A DNA stretch of 37,928 nucleotides from Planctomycetaceae bacterium (GTDB lineage Bacteria; Planctomycetota; SZUA-567), in contig JAJQBO010000076.1 in assembly GCA_021203245.1 (NCBI GenBank), positions 1-37,928 on the forward strand. Reading direction: 5' to 3'. The notes under the pieces are model-generated. The model made no database searches, was not told the origin of the DNA, and saw nothing but the letters and a program-made list of their open reading frames with translations. A program made the translations under genes and the position numbers. How positions within the stretch are numbered: position 1 is the stretch's first letter; each line of letters opens with the position of its first letter. Of the stretch, positions 24,419 to 33,123 are shown piece after piece.

Positions 24419-26047
24419 CTACATCGAATGCAGCCGCTTGCGCCAGTGCGCCGCTGCCTTGCCGCCGTGGCGCATGATGGTGTATTGAAAACTGTCGACC
24501 AGCGCCTCGCACGACGCGCTCAGGATGTTTTCGGACACGCCCACCGTGCCCCACGCGTCCCTGCCCTCGGTCGATTCGATGACGACGCGCACCCGCGCCT
24601 CGACCGCCGCCTGGGCGTTGACGATATGAACGCGGTAGTCTGTGAGGCGGAAGTCGTCGAAGAACGGATACACATGCACGAGCGCCTTGCGGAGGGCCAA
24701 ATCGAGTGCCGCCACCGGGCCGTATTCCGCCTCGGAAGCGGTGTGGAGGTGGACGTCGCCGATACGCACCTTGACGCTGGCCTCGGACAACTTCGACCCG
24801 GCGCGCTCCTCCGTCGACGCCCGGAACCCGAGCAGATCGAAAGCGGGTTCGTACTCCCCCAGGAGCCGTTTCACCAGCAGGATAAACGACGCGTCCGCGT
24901 TTTCGAACGCGTAGCCGGCGTTTTCCAGCCGCATGATTTCCTCGAGGACGGCCTTCTGTTTTTCCGGGTGTTTGGACAGGGTCGGATAGCGCGCGATGAT
25001 GCTGGCCCGTCCGGCGAGTTCGGAAATGAGAATCCGCCGGTTGTTCCCAACCATTTCGGGCGAGAACGCCTCGTAGATGCGATCGTTCCTGAGCATCGCC
25101 GACACATGCAGCCCGCCCTTGTGGGCGAAGGCGCTGTCGCCGACAAAGGGCTGGGCGTCGTGCCTGCCCAGGTTGGCGAGTTCGTAGGTGAAACGGCTCG
25201 CCACCGTCATCTTACGGAGGTTTTTCGCGCCGATGCAGCGCTTGCCGCAACTGAGTTCCAGCACCGGCACGACCGAGCAGAGGTCGGCATTGCCGGTCCG
25301 CTCGCCAAAGCCGTTCATGCACCCCTGGACCATGCCGGCTCCCTGGCGCACCGCCTCGACCGTGTTGGCGACGGCCATGTTGGCGTCGTTGTGGCAGTGG
25401 ATGCCGACGAGCGCGCCGGGGAACTCCCGCTTCACCAGCCGCACCACGTCGGCAACCTCGTGCACTAGACAGCCGCCGTTGGTATCGCACAGCACGACCG
25501 CGTCCGCCCCCGCCTCCAGGGCGCTCCTGAGCGTCGCGAGCGCGTAGTCGGCGTTGCGTTTGAAGCCGTCGAAAAAATGCTCGGCGTCGAAGAAAACCTC
25601 CTCGAGGCGCTTTTTCAGGAACGCGACCGACGACCCGATCATGCGGAGGTTGTCGTCTAATCCCACCCGGAGCGCGTCCGTGACATGCAGGTCCCACGCC
25701 TTGCCGACAATCGCCGCCGCCGGCGCGCCGGCGCGGAGCAGGTTGGCGAGATTCGCGTCGGCGGCGGCGCGTTTGTCCGAGCGCCGGGTCGAGCCGAACG
25801 CCACCAGCCGGGCGTGCTTGAGCCGTTCCGTCCGCATGGCCTGGAAAAACTCGATGTCCTTCGGGTTGGAACCGGGCCAGCCGCCCTCGATATAGTGGAA
25901 ATGCAGATCGTCCAGCGCATGGGCGAGGCGCAATTTGTCCTCGAGGCAAAAGCTCACGCCCTCCCCCTGCGAACCGTCGCGGAGGGTGGTGTCGTAGACG
26001 AGGATGCGGTTGGCCCGCCCTTTTTCCTGCGGTTTAAAAGCGGTCAT
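24419..26047 (-). CDS. cimA: Citramalate synthase / 2-isopropylmalate synthase family
   Basis: This 542-residue enzyme of the DRE-TIM family should condense pyruvate with acetyl-CoA to citramalate, which feeds isoleucine synthesis by a threonine-independent route. The N-terminal barrel has DTTLRDGSQGEGVSF, EGGWPGSNPKD, LCDTNGGCL and the metal-binding HCHND. GKAWDLHV and the HKGGLHVSAM block are typical of CimA-type members rather than LeuA. The C-terminal 130 residues form the LeuA-type allosteric domain, so feedback control by an amino acid is likely. The ATG at 26045-26047 lies inside the end of the upstream reductase gene (14-bp overlap), so the two are translationally coupled. No strong ribosome site is seen. 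Confidence 0.9.
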   Translation of the reverse strand: MTAFKPQEKGRANRILVYDTTLRDGSQGEGVSFCLEDKLRLAHALDDLHFHYIEGGWPGSNPKDIEFFQAMRTERLKHARLVAFGSTRRSDKRAAADANLANLLRAGAPAAAIVGKAWDLHVTDALRVGLDDNLRMIGSSVAFLKKRLEEVFFDAEHFFDGFKRNADYALATLRSALEAGADAVVLCDTNGGCLVHEVADVVRLVKREFPGALVGIHCHNDANMAVANTVEAVRQGAGMVQGCMNGFGERTGNADLCSVVPVLELSCGKRCIGAKNLRKMTVASRFTYELANLGRHDAQPFVGDSAFAHKGGLHVSAMLRNDRIYEAFSPEMVGNNRRILISELAGRASIIARYPTLSKHPEKQKAVLEEIMRLENAGYAFENADASFILLVKRLLGEYEPAFDLLGFRASTEERAGSKLSEASVKVRIGDVHLHTASEAEYGPVAALDLALRKALVHVYPFFDDFRLTDYRVHIVNAQAAVEARVRVVIESTEGRDAWGTVGVSENILSASCEALVDSFQYTIMRHGGKAAAHWRKRLHSM

Positions 26048-27041
26048 AATAGATGTTGTCCCTGTGCATGCCCTTTTCGGTCAGGAGCTTCACGCAGGCG
26101 CCGATCATGCCGGGGCCGCCGCACAGATAGCCCTCCATGCCGCTCGCGTCGCCGATGTACTTGGCCACCACGTCCGTGACCAGGCCGTAGTCGTCGCAGA
26201 GCGGATAGCGTTCGTCGCCGGAGAGGGCGGGGGTGAAGCGGAACCAGTCGTTCCGTTCGGCGATTCCGCGGAACAGGTCGACGTAGTAGAGGTCTTTCGG
26301 ATAAATTGCCCCGAAGAAAAGGTGGACGGGCCGGCGGACGGCGCTGTCGAGCATGTCCTGAATCATGCCAAGAAACGGCGACAGCCCGGACCCGCCCGCA
26401 ATCCACACGCAGGGCCGGTCGTTCTGGCGCAGCCAGAAATCGCCGTAGGGGCCGATGATGCGGAACGCGTCGCCGATCTGCGCCTGCTCGAACAGGTACG
26501 GCGTCATGACGCCGTTCGGGGTGCGGCGGACGATGAGGTCGACCTTGTCCACCACGCCGCTCGGGGTGGCCAAGGAAAAACAGCGCATGACCTGCACCCG
26601 CTGATCGGGAATCTTCGCCACCAGGGTGACGAACTGGCCCGACTTGTGCGGGATGGCGTCGCCCTCGGGAAGCGAAAAGGAAAAGCGCTTGATGTCGTAG
26701 GTGAGGGGGATGATTTCGTGCAGCACCGCCGTATGCTCGCGCGCGTCGAAGACATAATCCGGGATGTCGATTGAGACGTCGCCCAGGAGGCGAAGCTGGC
26801 AGGCGAGGCGCTTCCCCGCCGCGCGCTCGTTTTCGGGGATAAGCCGCACCTCGCTGTCGGTCATCAGGTCGGCGTCGCCCCCTTTCAGCAGCACCTTGCA
26901 CTGACCGCATTTTCCCTGCGCGCCGCAGCCGGTCGGCATGAGGATGCCGTTCGAACGCAGCGCCGCATAGAGGGTCATGCCGGTGCGGGTTTGTAATTCG
27001 CGTGTGCCGTTGTTGACGTCGACTGTGCAGGGAGTGGCCAT
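26034..27041 (-). CDS. 2Fe-2S ferredoxin/FAD/NAD(P)H reductase, NqrF-like
   Basis: This 335-residue flavoprotein has a plant-type ferredoxin domain first (about 1-92) with cluster cysteines in CGAQGKCGQC and a later LACQ. An FAD-binding barrel follows (about 100-200; RCFSLATPS) and then an NAD(P)-binding domain with GGSGLSPFLGMI and the C-terminal CGGPGMIG. The order matches NqrF and the reductase parts of bacterial oxygenases. It lacks an obvious N-terminal membrane anchor, so it is probably soluble. No other nqr or oxygenase gene is nearby, so the electron acceptor is unknown. The ATG at 27039-27041 has AGGAG at good spacing. The coding region overlaps cimA by 14 bp. Confidence 0.85.
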   Translation of the reverse strand: MATPCTVDVNNGTRELQTRTGMTLYAALRSNGILMPTGCGAQGKCGQCKVLLKGGDADLMTDSEVRLIPENERAAGKRLACQLRLLGDVSIDIPDYVFDAREHTAVLHEIIPLTYDIKRFSFSLPEGDAIPHKSGQFVTLVAKIPDQRVQVMRCFSLATPSGVVDKVDLIVRRTPNGVMTPYLFEQAQIGDAFRIIGPYGDFWLRQNDRPCVWIAGGSGLSPFLGMIQDMLDSAVRRPVHLFFGAIYPKDLYYVDLFRGIAERNDWFRFTPALSGDERYPLCDDYGLVTDVVAKYIGDASGMEGYLCGGPGMIGACVKLLTEKGMHRDNIYYDRF

Positions 27042-27056
27042 GTGTGTCTCCTGTTG

Positions 27057-27117
27057 CGAGGGTGGCGCAACCCTCGTCTCGCAGCCGCCGGGCGGCTGCG
27101 CCCCTCGGGCGGGGTGC
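27057..27117. repeat. Three tandem GC-rich hairpins
   Basis: Between the TPR gene and the reductase gene, three stem-loops lie side by side. They are CGAGGGT/ACCCTCG (27057-27076), GCAGCCGC/GCGGCTGC (27081-27099) and GCGCCCC/GGGGTGC (27098-27117, one G-T pair). They may attenuate transcription, protect mRNA ends or be a dispersed repeat. Read on the minus strand they have no T tract after them. Confidence 0.6.
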
Positions 27118-27132
27118 GCGTGCTCCTTTTTT

Positions 27133-28101
27133 CTACATCGTCACCGCCTCGTCGTACATCGAGACGTACTCGCGGGCAGGGTCGAGGGCGGGATGGTTGC
27201 CGTCGCCCATGATGGACACGAATTCGCGCAGGTAGATGAGGGCGCGCATCCGATCGCGGAAAAGCGGGTCCTTGAGATACAAATCGCCCATCTGCAGGTT
27301 GACTTCGGCCAGCATCTGCCGGTCCGCTCCCGTGCCCAGCGCCTCGAGATCGCGGAGGATGGTCAGGAGCATCTGCTCGCATTCGTTCGAGCGGTTCGCC
27401 TTCCGCAGAGCCATTGCCAGCCGCAGGCGCGCGTCGTGGTTGGCCGGCTGTTCGCGGAGGACGTCCTGGAAGCAGTTGATGGCGTTGTCGAAATACATCA
27501 GGTTGCCGGTGCGGACGCCGCGCTCGTATTCGCAGCAGCCCATATAGAGGCGCGACCGAATGGTGAGGGCGATCATCTCCGGGTTGTCGCGCCGGGTTGC
27601 CTGGCCGCGCTGCCAAGCGGCGCGGAAGCGGGATAGCGCATTGTCCGGGTCCTTAAAGCCGTGGTAATACACCCGGCCCAGATTGTACAGGGCCACCGGT
27701 TCCTCGGGCGCGAGGTGCACCGCCGTCTCCAGCTTGATGCGCGCCTCGTTCCATTCCTTCTGGTACAAAAGCACCTGGCCCCACAACAGCCACGCCTCGG
27801 CCAGGCGGTCGTCGTAGGTGGTGGCGTCCTTGGCGTTGTCGGCGGCGCGGAGGTAGTTGTTCAGGTCCGAATAGGCGAGGGCGAGCCAATAGTACGCCTC
27901 GGCGCTTTCGGGCCTGAGTTTGAGGGCGGATTTGAACTTGGCGATGGAACGGTGAATCTCGTCACGCGAGCCGGTGCGCAGCAGCGCGACCCCTTCGTCG
28001 AGATCGGCGCGGTACTTGGCCGCCTCTTCCTCCACCGTCCCCGCGAGAACGGCGGGGCAGAGGCAGAGCAGGGCGAGCGCGGCGAGAATGAGTGGACGCA
28101 T
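27133..28101 (-). CDS. Secreted tetratricopeptide-repeat protein
   Basis: This 322-residue protein has a Sec signal peptide (MRPLILAALALLCLCPAVLAG, cut after about residue 20). The rest is helical repeat units of the TPR type. Clear examples are SAEAYYWLALAYSDLNNYLRAA, AEAWLLWGQVLLYQKEWNEA and PVALYNLGRVYYHGFKDPDNAL, followed by weaker units up to about residue 280. It should be a periplasmic binding scaffold; no enzyme motif is seen and the partner is unknown. It starts 28 nt after the DUF1015 gene and is followed by a hairpin array before the reductase gene, so it is probably in the same transcript. Confidence 0.85.
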   Translation of the reverse strand: MRPLILAALALLCLCPAVLAGTVEEEAAKYRADLDEGVALLRTGSRDEIHRSIAKFKSALKLRPESAEAYYWLALAYSDLNNYLRAADNAKDATTYDDRLAEAWLLWGQVLLYQKEWNEARIKLETAVHLAPEEPVALYNLGRVYYHGFKDPDNALSRFRAAWQRGQATRRDNPEMIALTIRSRLYMGCCEYERGVRTGNLMYFDNAINCFQDVLREQPANHDARLRLAMALRKANRSNECEQMLLTILRDLEALGTGADRQMLAEVNLQMGDLYLKDPLFRDRMRALIYLREFVSIMGDGNHPALDPAREYVSMYDEAVTM

Positions 28102-28129
28102 GCTGGTCCTCCTGGTATTTCCCGGGCCG

Positions 28130-29437
28130 TTACCAGAACAGGTGGAACACCAGTCCGGAAAGCGGCTTCGGGTAGAAATAGGTCGATTTCTGCGGCATGA
28201 CCGCGCCGGCCTCGGCGATGTCGCGAACCTGCTGCATCGGGGTGGAACGGAGGATAAAGCCGCACTGCGCGCCGTCCCTGCCGGTCCGCACCCAGTCGAG
28301 CGTTTCGTCCAGGCTCTTCGAATAGACGATGTTTTCCTTGCGCAGCAGCTTGCCTTCGTCGATGCCCAGCAGTTCGTCCATGATGAGGGTGTGGAGGACG
28401 GAGACGTCCAGCACCTTCCACGCTTCGGCCGCGTCGGGATGGGCGGCGTCCATGGCGGCGCGGTGCTTCAGGAGCAGGATAAACAGCTTGTCGCCGTAGG
28501 CGAAACCGAAACAGGGCATGGCGCAGGCGTCCAGCTCCGCCTCGAGCCGTTCCCTGGCGATGGGCGCGACGGTGAAGTTTTTCTCGCAGGCGCGCAGGAA
28601 CTTGACCGGATCGAAATTCTCCAGCCCGTAGACGATGCGGTGGGTGGGCCAAATAACCAGCCCCGGATCGGAATCGGGGACGATGAACATCATGATATAG
28701 TCGCAGTCGAGATCGCCCCGGAGCGGCGGCACCTGGCCAGCCTCCTGCATCTTGGCGCGGATTTCCTCCTGGTAGGCGAGGGCGGTCTCATAGCGGTGGT
28801 GGCCGTCGGCGATGAAGATTTCCGGCTCGGGCGTCAGGGACAGGAGCCGGTGTAGCAGGTCCTGATCGTCCACCACCCACATGCGGTTGCGGACGTTGTC
28901 GTCGTCACGGATGTCGAGGCAGGGTTCGTAATCGACCAGATTCGCCAGCGCCTCGGCGACTTCGTTCTCCGGATCGGCCAGGAGGCCGAAGATGGGCTCG
29001 AGGTTGCCCCGGGTGGAGCGCATCAGTTCCAGCCGGTCCTGCTTGGGGCCGGAGAGGGTTTTTTCGTGCGGGTAAATGCCTTCCTTGCCCCACTCGGACA
29101 GACGGACCCGGGCGAAAAAGCCGCGCCGGACATACTTGACGCCGCTGTTTTCGAATTCCTGTTCATAGAGGTAGACGGCCGGACGGTCCTGCAGGAACAG
29201 CATGTCGCCGCGCCAGGCGTCGAGGTGGCTGGCGGCGCGGGTGTAGCGGTTGTCGTGGGGCGAGTCGTTTTCGCCCTGGCGGCCGAAGATCAGGCGGACG
29301 ACGTTTCTGTCGTCGCGGGCGTAGAGGCTTTCCTGTTCTTCAGGGCCGATGATGTCGTAGGGCGGGGCCATGACCTTGGCCAGGTCGACCTTGCCGGGAT
29401 CGTAGCGCCATCCGGGGAAGGGGAAAATCGAGCTCAT
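28130..29437 (-). CDS. DUF1015 family protein
   Basis: This 435-residue soluble protein shows the family's landmarks: FPFPGWRYDPGKVDLAKVMAPPYDII at the N-terminus (about residues 4-29) and FIADGHHRYETALAY in the middle. Polar residues clustered in the latter suggest an active site. I know of no proven reaction for the family. The frame is open to a GTG at 29452, but the ATG at 29435-29437 matches the usual start of the family. It is the first gene after a predicted promoter and heads the unit with the TPR protein, the reductase and citramalate synthase. Confidence 0.85.
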   Translation of the reverse strand: MSSIFPFPGWRYDPGKVDLAKVMAPPYDIIGPEEQESLYARDDRNVVRLIFGRQGENDSPHDNRYTRAASHLDAWRGDMLFLQDRPAVYLYEQEFENSGVKYVRRGFFARVRLSEWGKEGIYPHEKTLSGPKQDRLELMRSTRGNLEPIFGLLADPENEVAEALANLVDYEPCLDIRDDDNVRNRMWVVDDQDLLHRLLSLTPEPEIFIADGHHRYETALAYQEEIRAKMQEAGQVPPLRGDLDCDYIMMFIVPDSDPGLVIWPTHRIVYGLENFDPVKFLRACEKNFTVAPIARERLEAELDACAMPCFGFAYGDKLFILLLKHRAAMDAAHPDAAEAWKVLDVSVLHTLIMDELLGIDEGKLLRKENIVYSKSLDETLDWVRTGRDGAQCGFILRSTPMQQVRDIAEAGAVMPQKSTYFYPKPLSGLVFHLFW

Positions 29438-29491
29438 AGCGTCTGTCCTCACTGGTGACGGCGCGGTGCGCCGGTCTGGGGTAAATGATCA

Positions 29492-29519
29492 ATTTTAATC
29501 GGCGATGGGGAGAATGCAA
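29492..29519 (-). promoter_or_regulatory. Predicted promoter for the DUF1015 gene cluster
   Basis: On the minus strand, -35 TTGCAT (29514-29519), a 16-bp spacer and -10 TAAAAT (29492-29497). The -35 is weak, but TAAAATTGATC is identical to the block in the rsmH promoter. The leader would be about 48 nt. Confidence 0.5.
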
Positions 29520-29702
29520 GGGGAAGGAAAAGGGAAGAAGCCTTTTCTGTGCGCCGGTTGTTTTTTGCGCGTCGCTAATAATGCGGCCAGATCTTCAGAA
29601 CGCCCATGTCACTATACCCACTCGTCGCCCCGGCGTGCAAAACGCACATTAAAGCAAATTAAAAAAGTATGTAAACGAAACCGAAGGCTTTTCTTAAGTT
29701 CG

Positions 29703-29805
29703 GTGCCTTGACCGTCTATCCCCGTGGACCCCGGCCGAACCGCCTGCTCTTCCCGCTGATGGAGGTCCGCACGCCGGGGTGACGTGTGGGGGAATTGGGC
29801 GTTTG
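29703..29805 (+). repeat. Dispersed intergenic repeat, copy 2
   Basis: This shares the 18-base core GTCCGCACGCCGGGGTGA (29765-29782) with copy 1. Over about 100 bp it also shares a looser pattern with copy 3 (33221-33340): both start GTGCCYTG, pass a CCCCGGC stretch and TTCCCG, and end in the core plus a G-rich run. Function unknown. Confidence 0.55.
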
Positions 29806-29818
29806 TCGTGGAAATACA

Positions 29819-29846
29819 CAAAAAAGGGAGGCCAAAGCCCCCCTTT
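29819..29846 (-). terminator. Rho-independent terminator of aspS
   Basis: On the minus strand, AAAGGGGGGC and GCCTCCCTTT form a 10-bp stem with one mismatch around TTTG, followed by a run of T. It lies 26 bp after the aspS stop. Confidence 0.85.
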
Positions 29847-29871
29847 CGATTGACCATTTGTTACAATTCGC

Positions 29872-31668
29872 CTACGCCTTCTTTTCCTCGTTCTTGATGC
29901 CGAGTTCCTTCAGCTGTTTCGCGTCGACGTCGCCGGGCGCGCCAGACATCAGGTCGACGGCGCGGGCGTTTTTCGGGAAGGCGATGACTTCGCGGATGGA
30001 ATCGGTGCCGATCATCAGCGCCACCAGCCGATCGATGCCGGGGGCGATGCCGGCGTGGGGCGGGGTGCCGTAGCGGAGCGCCTCGGTGAAGAAGCCGAAG
30101 CGTTCCTTGATCTGCGACTCCTCGATGCTCAACACCTGGAAGACCTTGTTCTGCAAGGCAGCGTCGTGGATACGCACCGACCCGGACGCGACTTCGGTGC
30201 CGTTCAGGACCATGTCGTAGGCGGCGGAACGGACCTTCTCGAGACCGCAGTCCTCCTTGGACGGATCGGCGGCCATCATGAAGTCGACGTCCTCGGGATT
30301 GACCGAGGTGAAGGGGTGGTGGGCCGAGACCCAGCGCTTTTCCTCGGCGTCCCACTCGAAGGCAGGGAAATCGGTGACCCAGAGGAATTTGAAATCGTCC
30401 GGCTTGGCGAGGCCGAGCTTGGTCTGGCCGAGGTAATTCCGGACCGCCGCCAGGCTGGCATTGACAACCTTGCGCTTATCGGCGGAGAAAGCCATGGCGT
30501 CGCCCGGTTTCGCGCCCATGCGCTCGCGGATGGCGTCGATCTGTTCCTTGGTGAAGAACTTGACCGGCGCGCCGGTGTATTCCCCTTCCGGCGTGATCTT
30601 GATCCAGGCGAGGCCCTTCGCGCCGTAGGGCTTGGCGATTTCCAGAAGTTCGACGTCCAGTTCCTTGCGGCTGAACGAATCGCCGCCCGGAATGACGATG
30701 CCCTTGACGATGCCGCCGGCCGACAATACCGAACGGAACACCTTGAAGTCCACGTCCGAGACGAGGTCGCATAGATCGAACAGTTCCAGGCCGAAGCGGA
30801 TGTCCGGCTTGTCGCAGCCGTACTTTTCCATCGCCTGGTCGTAGGTCATTCGCGGGAACGGCAGCGCGATGTCCGCGCCGCAGCCGGCCTTGAAGGCCGC
30901 CTGCATGCACGCCTCGGCGACGGCGAAGACGTCGTCCTCGTCGGCGAACGACATCTCCATGTCGAGCTGGGTGAACTCGGGCTGGCGGTCGGCGCGGAGG
31001 TCTTCGTCGCGGAAGCAGCGGGCGATCTGGTAGTAGCGGTCGCAGCCGCCGATCATGCACAATTGCTTGAACAACTGCGGGCTCTGCGGCAGGGCGTAGT
31101 AGTGGCCCCAATGGATGCGCGAGGGGACGAGGTAGTCGCGCGCGCCTTCGGGGGTGGATTTTGCCAGAATGGGCGTTTCGATTTCCATGAAGACAAGCTT
31201 GTCCAGAGTGTTGCGGATAGCCTGGACGAAGCGGTGGCGCGCCGCCAGGTTGTGCTGTATGGTCGGGCGGCGCATGTCGAGGTAGCGGTAGGTGAGGCGG
31301 GCTTCTTCGCCGACCTTGGCGTGCTCGTCGATTTCGAACGGGAGCGCGGCCGACTTCGAGAACACGGTGAACGATTCGACCGCGACCTCGATCTCGCCGG
31401 TCGACATCTTCGGGTTCACCATGTCGTCCGGGCGCGCCAGCACGGTGCCGGTCACCTGAAGCACCCACTCGGCCCGCACCTCCTGGCCGAGTTTGAGGAC
31501 ATCCGGCTTTTCGGTGTCAAAGACGATCTGCGTCAGGCCGTAGCGGTCGCGCAGGTCGATAAACATCAGGCTGCCGTGGTCGCGGCGGTTCTGGACCCAG
31601 CCGGCCAGCGTTACCGTCTTGCCGGCATCGGTCTTTCGAAGTTCACCACAGGTATGCGTACGTTTCAT
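29872..31668 (-). CDS. aspS: Aspartyl-tRNA synthetase
   Basis: AspS charges tRNA with aspartate. The 598-residue product is the bacterial type: an OB-fold anticodon domain (LAGWVQNRRDHGSLMFIDLRD), class II motif 2 (CFRDEDLRADRQPEF), an inserted GAD-like domain, and motif 3 (GIAPGIDRLVALMIG). The histidine at residue 31, in RRDHG, is the residue seen in non-discriminating enzymes such as that of Pseudomonas aeruginosa, where E. coli has leucine. It may therefore also charge tRNA-Asn, which would need GatCAB; this is inference. Three possible starts lie within 7 bases (TTG 31674, ATG 31671, ATG 31668). AAGGA has the best spacing to 31668. It follows purA by 49 nt and is probably cotranscribed. 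Confidence 0.95.
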   Translation of the reverse strand: MKRTHTCGELRKTDAGKTVTLAGWVQNRRDHGSLMFIDLRDRYGLTQIVFDTEKPDVLKLGQEVRAEWVLQVTGTVLARPDDMVNPKMSTGEIEVAVESFTVFSKSAALPFEIDEHAKVGEEARLTYRYLDMRRPTIQHNLAARHRFVQAIRNTLDKLVFMEIETPILAKSTPEGARDYLVPSRIHWGHYYALPQSPQLFKQLCMIGGCDRYYQIARCFRDEDLRADRQPEFTQLDMEMSFADEDDVFAVAEACMQAAFKAGCGADIALPFPRMTYDQAMEKYGCDKPDIRFGLELFDLCDLVSDVDFKVFRSVLSAGGIVKGIVIPGGDSFSRKELDVELLEIAKPYGAKGLAWIKITPEGEYTGAPVKFFTKEQIDAIRERMGAKPGDAMAFSADKRKVVNASLAAVRNYLGQTKLGLAKPDDFKFLWVTDFPAFEWDAEEKRWVSAHHPFTSVNPEDVDFMMAADPSKEDCGLEKVRSAAYDMVLNGTEVASGSVRIHDAALQNKVFQVLSIEESQIKERFGFFTEALRYGTPPHAGIAPGIDRLVALMIGTDSIREVIAFPKNARAVDLMSGAPGDVDAKQLKELGIKNEEKKA

Positions 31669-31717
31669 CATCAATCCTTACAGGCATAGCAAAAAAGGTG
31701 TCATTATCCATTGTTCA

Positions 31718-32998
31718 TTAAAACGCGGTTTGCTCCCGGCCGGGGCCGTACGACACGCTGGCGATATCCCGCTCCAGGTACGAGGCGATGCGGTTGACGT
31801 AGTTCGCCGCCGCTTCAGGGAGTTCGGACACCGTCTTGCAGGCGGGCAGGTCGCACTTCCAGCCCGGCAGCGTTTCGTACACCGGCTCGCACTTGTCGAG
31901 TTCGGACGCGTCGGCGGGGAAGTCGGCCGTCTCCTGTCCGTCGATGCGGTAGGCGGTGCAGATCTTCAACTCGTCGAACTGGGAGAGGATGTCCAGCTTG
32001 GTGATGTGAATCTTGTTGATGCCGTTCACCCGGGCGGCGTGGCGGGCGACGACCAGGTCGAGCCAGCCGCAGCGGCGCGGCCGGCCGGTGGTGGTGCCGA
32101 ATTCATCCCACTGATTCTTGCCGGTGCCACGGAGCAGGTCGGCCTCGGGACCGTCCAGTTCGGTCGGGAAGGGGCCGGAACCGACGCGGGTGGTGAAGGC
32201 CTTGAGGAGGCCGTGGACGTCCCGGAGCATGGTCGGGGCGAGGCCGGAACCGGTGACGCAGCCGCCGACCGTCGTGTTCGAACTGGTGACAAAGGGGTAG
32301 GTGCCGAAGTCGACGTCCAGCATCGTGCCCTGCGCGCCTTCCAGCAGCACGCGCTTGCCGTCGCGGACGCAGTTGTGCAAGTAGGCGACGGTGTCGGTGA
32401 TGTAGGGCTGGAGCTTGGCGACGCAGGACAGGACCTCGTCCTCGGTCGCCTGTTCGGGCAGCGGCTCGCCGCCGAGGAGCGCGATCATGTTGTTCGCGTC
32501 CTGGAGGGCGGAACGGAAGCGGGCGCGGAACTTGTCCAGGTTGCGGGCCTGGTTCCAGCGAATGCCGCAACGCTTGACCTTGTCGATATAGGTGGGGCCG
32601 ATGCCCTGTTTGGTGGTGCCGATGGACGATGCGCCCAGCTTGCCTTCGGCGAGGGCGTCGATGATCTTGTGCCACGGCAGCACCATGTGGGCGCGGTCGG
32701 AGACGAACAGCCTGCCGGTGGTGTCGGCGACGCGGCCCTGGAGGCCGGTGAGTTCGGTGTCGAGGCGGACCGGGTCGACGACGACGCCGTTCCCGATGAC
32801 GCAGATGACGCCGTCCCGGAGGATGCCGGAGGGGATGAGGTGCAGGGCGAAGACGTCCGACCCGAGGACCACGGTATGGCCCGCATTGGCGCCGCCCTGG
32901 CAGCGCACGACAACGTCGGCCCGCTCAGCCAAAATATCGACGATTTTTCCCTTGCCCTCGTCGCCCCATTGCATGCCAATCAATGCACTGACCGTCAT
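31718..32998 (-). CDS. purA: Adenylosuccinate synthetase
   Basis: PurA joins aspartate to IMP with GTP, the first committed step to AMP. The 426-residue protein has the N-terminal GTP/IMP motif IGMQWGDEGKGKIVD (catalytic D13 near the start), RCQGGANAGHTVV, GTTKQGIGPTYIDK and GTTTGRPRRCGWLDL. The frame is open to 33154, but the ATG at 32996-32998 gives the normal N-terminus and has AAAGGA upstream. Together with aspS, which also uses aspartate, it forms a two-gene unit. A promoter is predicted at 33124-33151 and a strong hairpin lies in the leader. Confidence 0.96.
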   Translation of the reverse strand: MTVSALIGMQWGDEGKGKIVDILAERADVVVRCQGGANAGHTVVLGSDVFALHLIPSGILRDGVICVIGNGVVVDPVRLDTELTGLQGRVADTTGRLFVSDRAHMVLPWHKIIDALAEGKLGASSIGTTKQGIGPTYIDKVKRCGIRWNQARNLDKFRARFRSALQDANNMIALLGGEPLPEQATEDEVLSCVAKLQPYITDTVAYLHNCVRDGKRVLLEGAQGTMLDVDFGTYPFVTSSNTTVGGCVTGSGLAPTMLRDVHGLLKAFTTRVGSGPFPTELDGPEADLLRGTGKNQWDEFGTTTGRPRRCGWLDLVVARHAARVNGINKIHITKLDILSQFDELKICTAYRIDGQETADFPADASELDKCEPVYETLPGWKCDLPACKTVSELPEAAANYVNRIASYLERDIASVSYGPGREQTAF

Positions 32999-33065
32999 CA
33001 CCCTGTCCTTTCCGGCAGTCGCGGCGATTCCGCGCTCCGAGTATGTAAACCGCATGAAACCGCCG

Positions 33066-33087
33066 GGACGGCGTCGCAGCGCCGTCC
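33066..33087 (-). promoter_or_regulatory. Perfect hairpin in purA leader
   Basis: GGACGGCG (33066-33073) and CGCCGTCC (33080-33087) form an 8-bp stem with a 6-nt loop, about 70-90 nt before the purA ATG and downstream of its predicted promoter. It has no T tract, so it looks more like a regulatory or stabilising structure than a terminator. Confidence 0.45.
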
Positions 33088-33123
33088 AAACGCGTCGCGG
33101 CTCCCTGCCGCACAAATCGCCCA

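Larger units (their letters stand above)
29438..29871. other. Intergenic region between aspS and DUF1015 genes
   Basis: There is no convincing gene in these 434 bp. They hold, from right to left, the aspS terminator, copy 2 of the dispersed repeat, an A+T-richer stretch with no recognised feature (about 29560-29700) and the DUF1015 promoter. Confidence 0.6.

Noticed and set aside
29505-29711. Small open frame of 68 codons between aspS and the DUF1015 gene
   Set aside because: There is no good ribosome site, the composition is unlike neighbouring genes, and it crosses the DUF1015 promoter region and an A+T-rich stretch.
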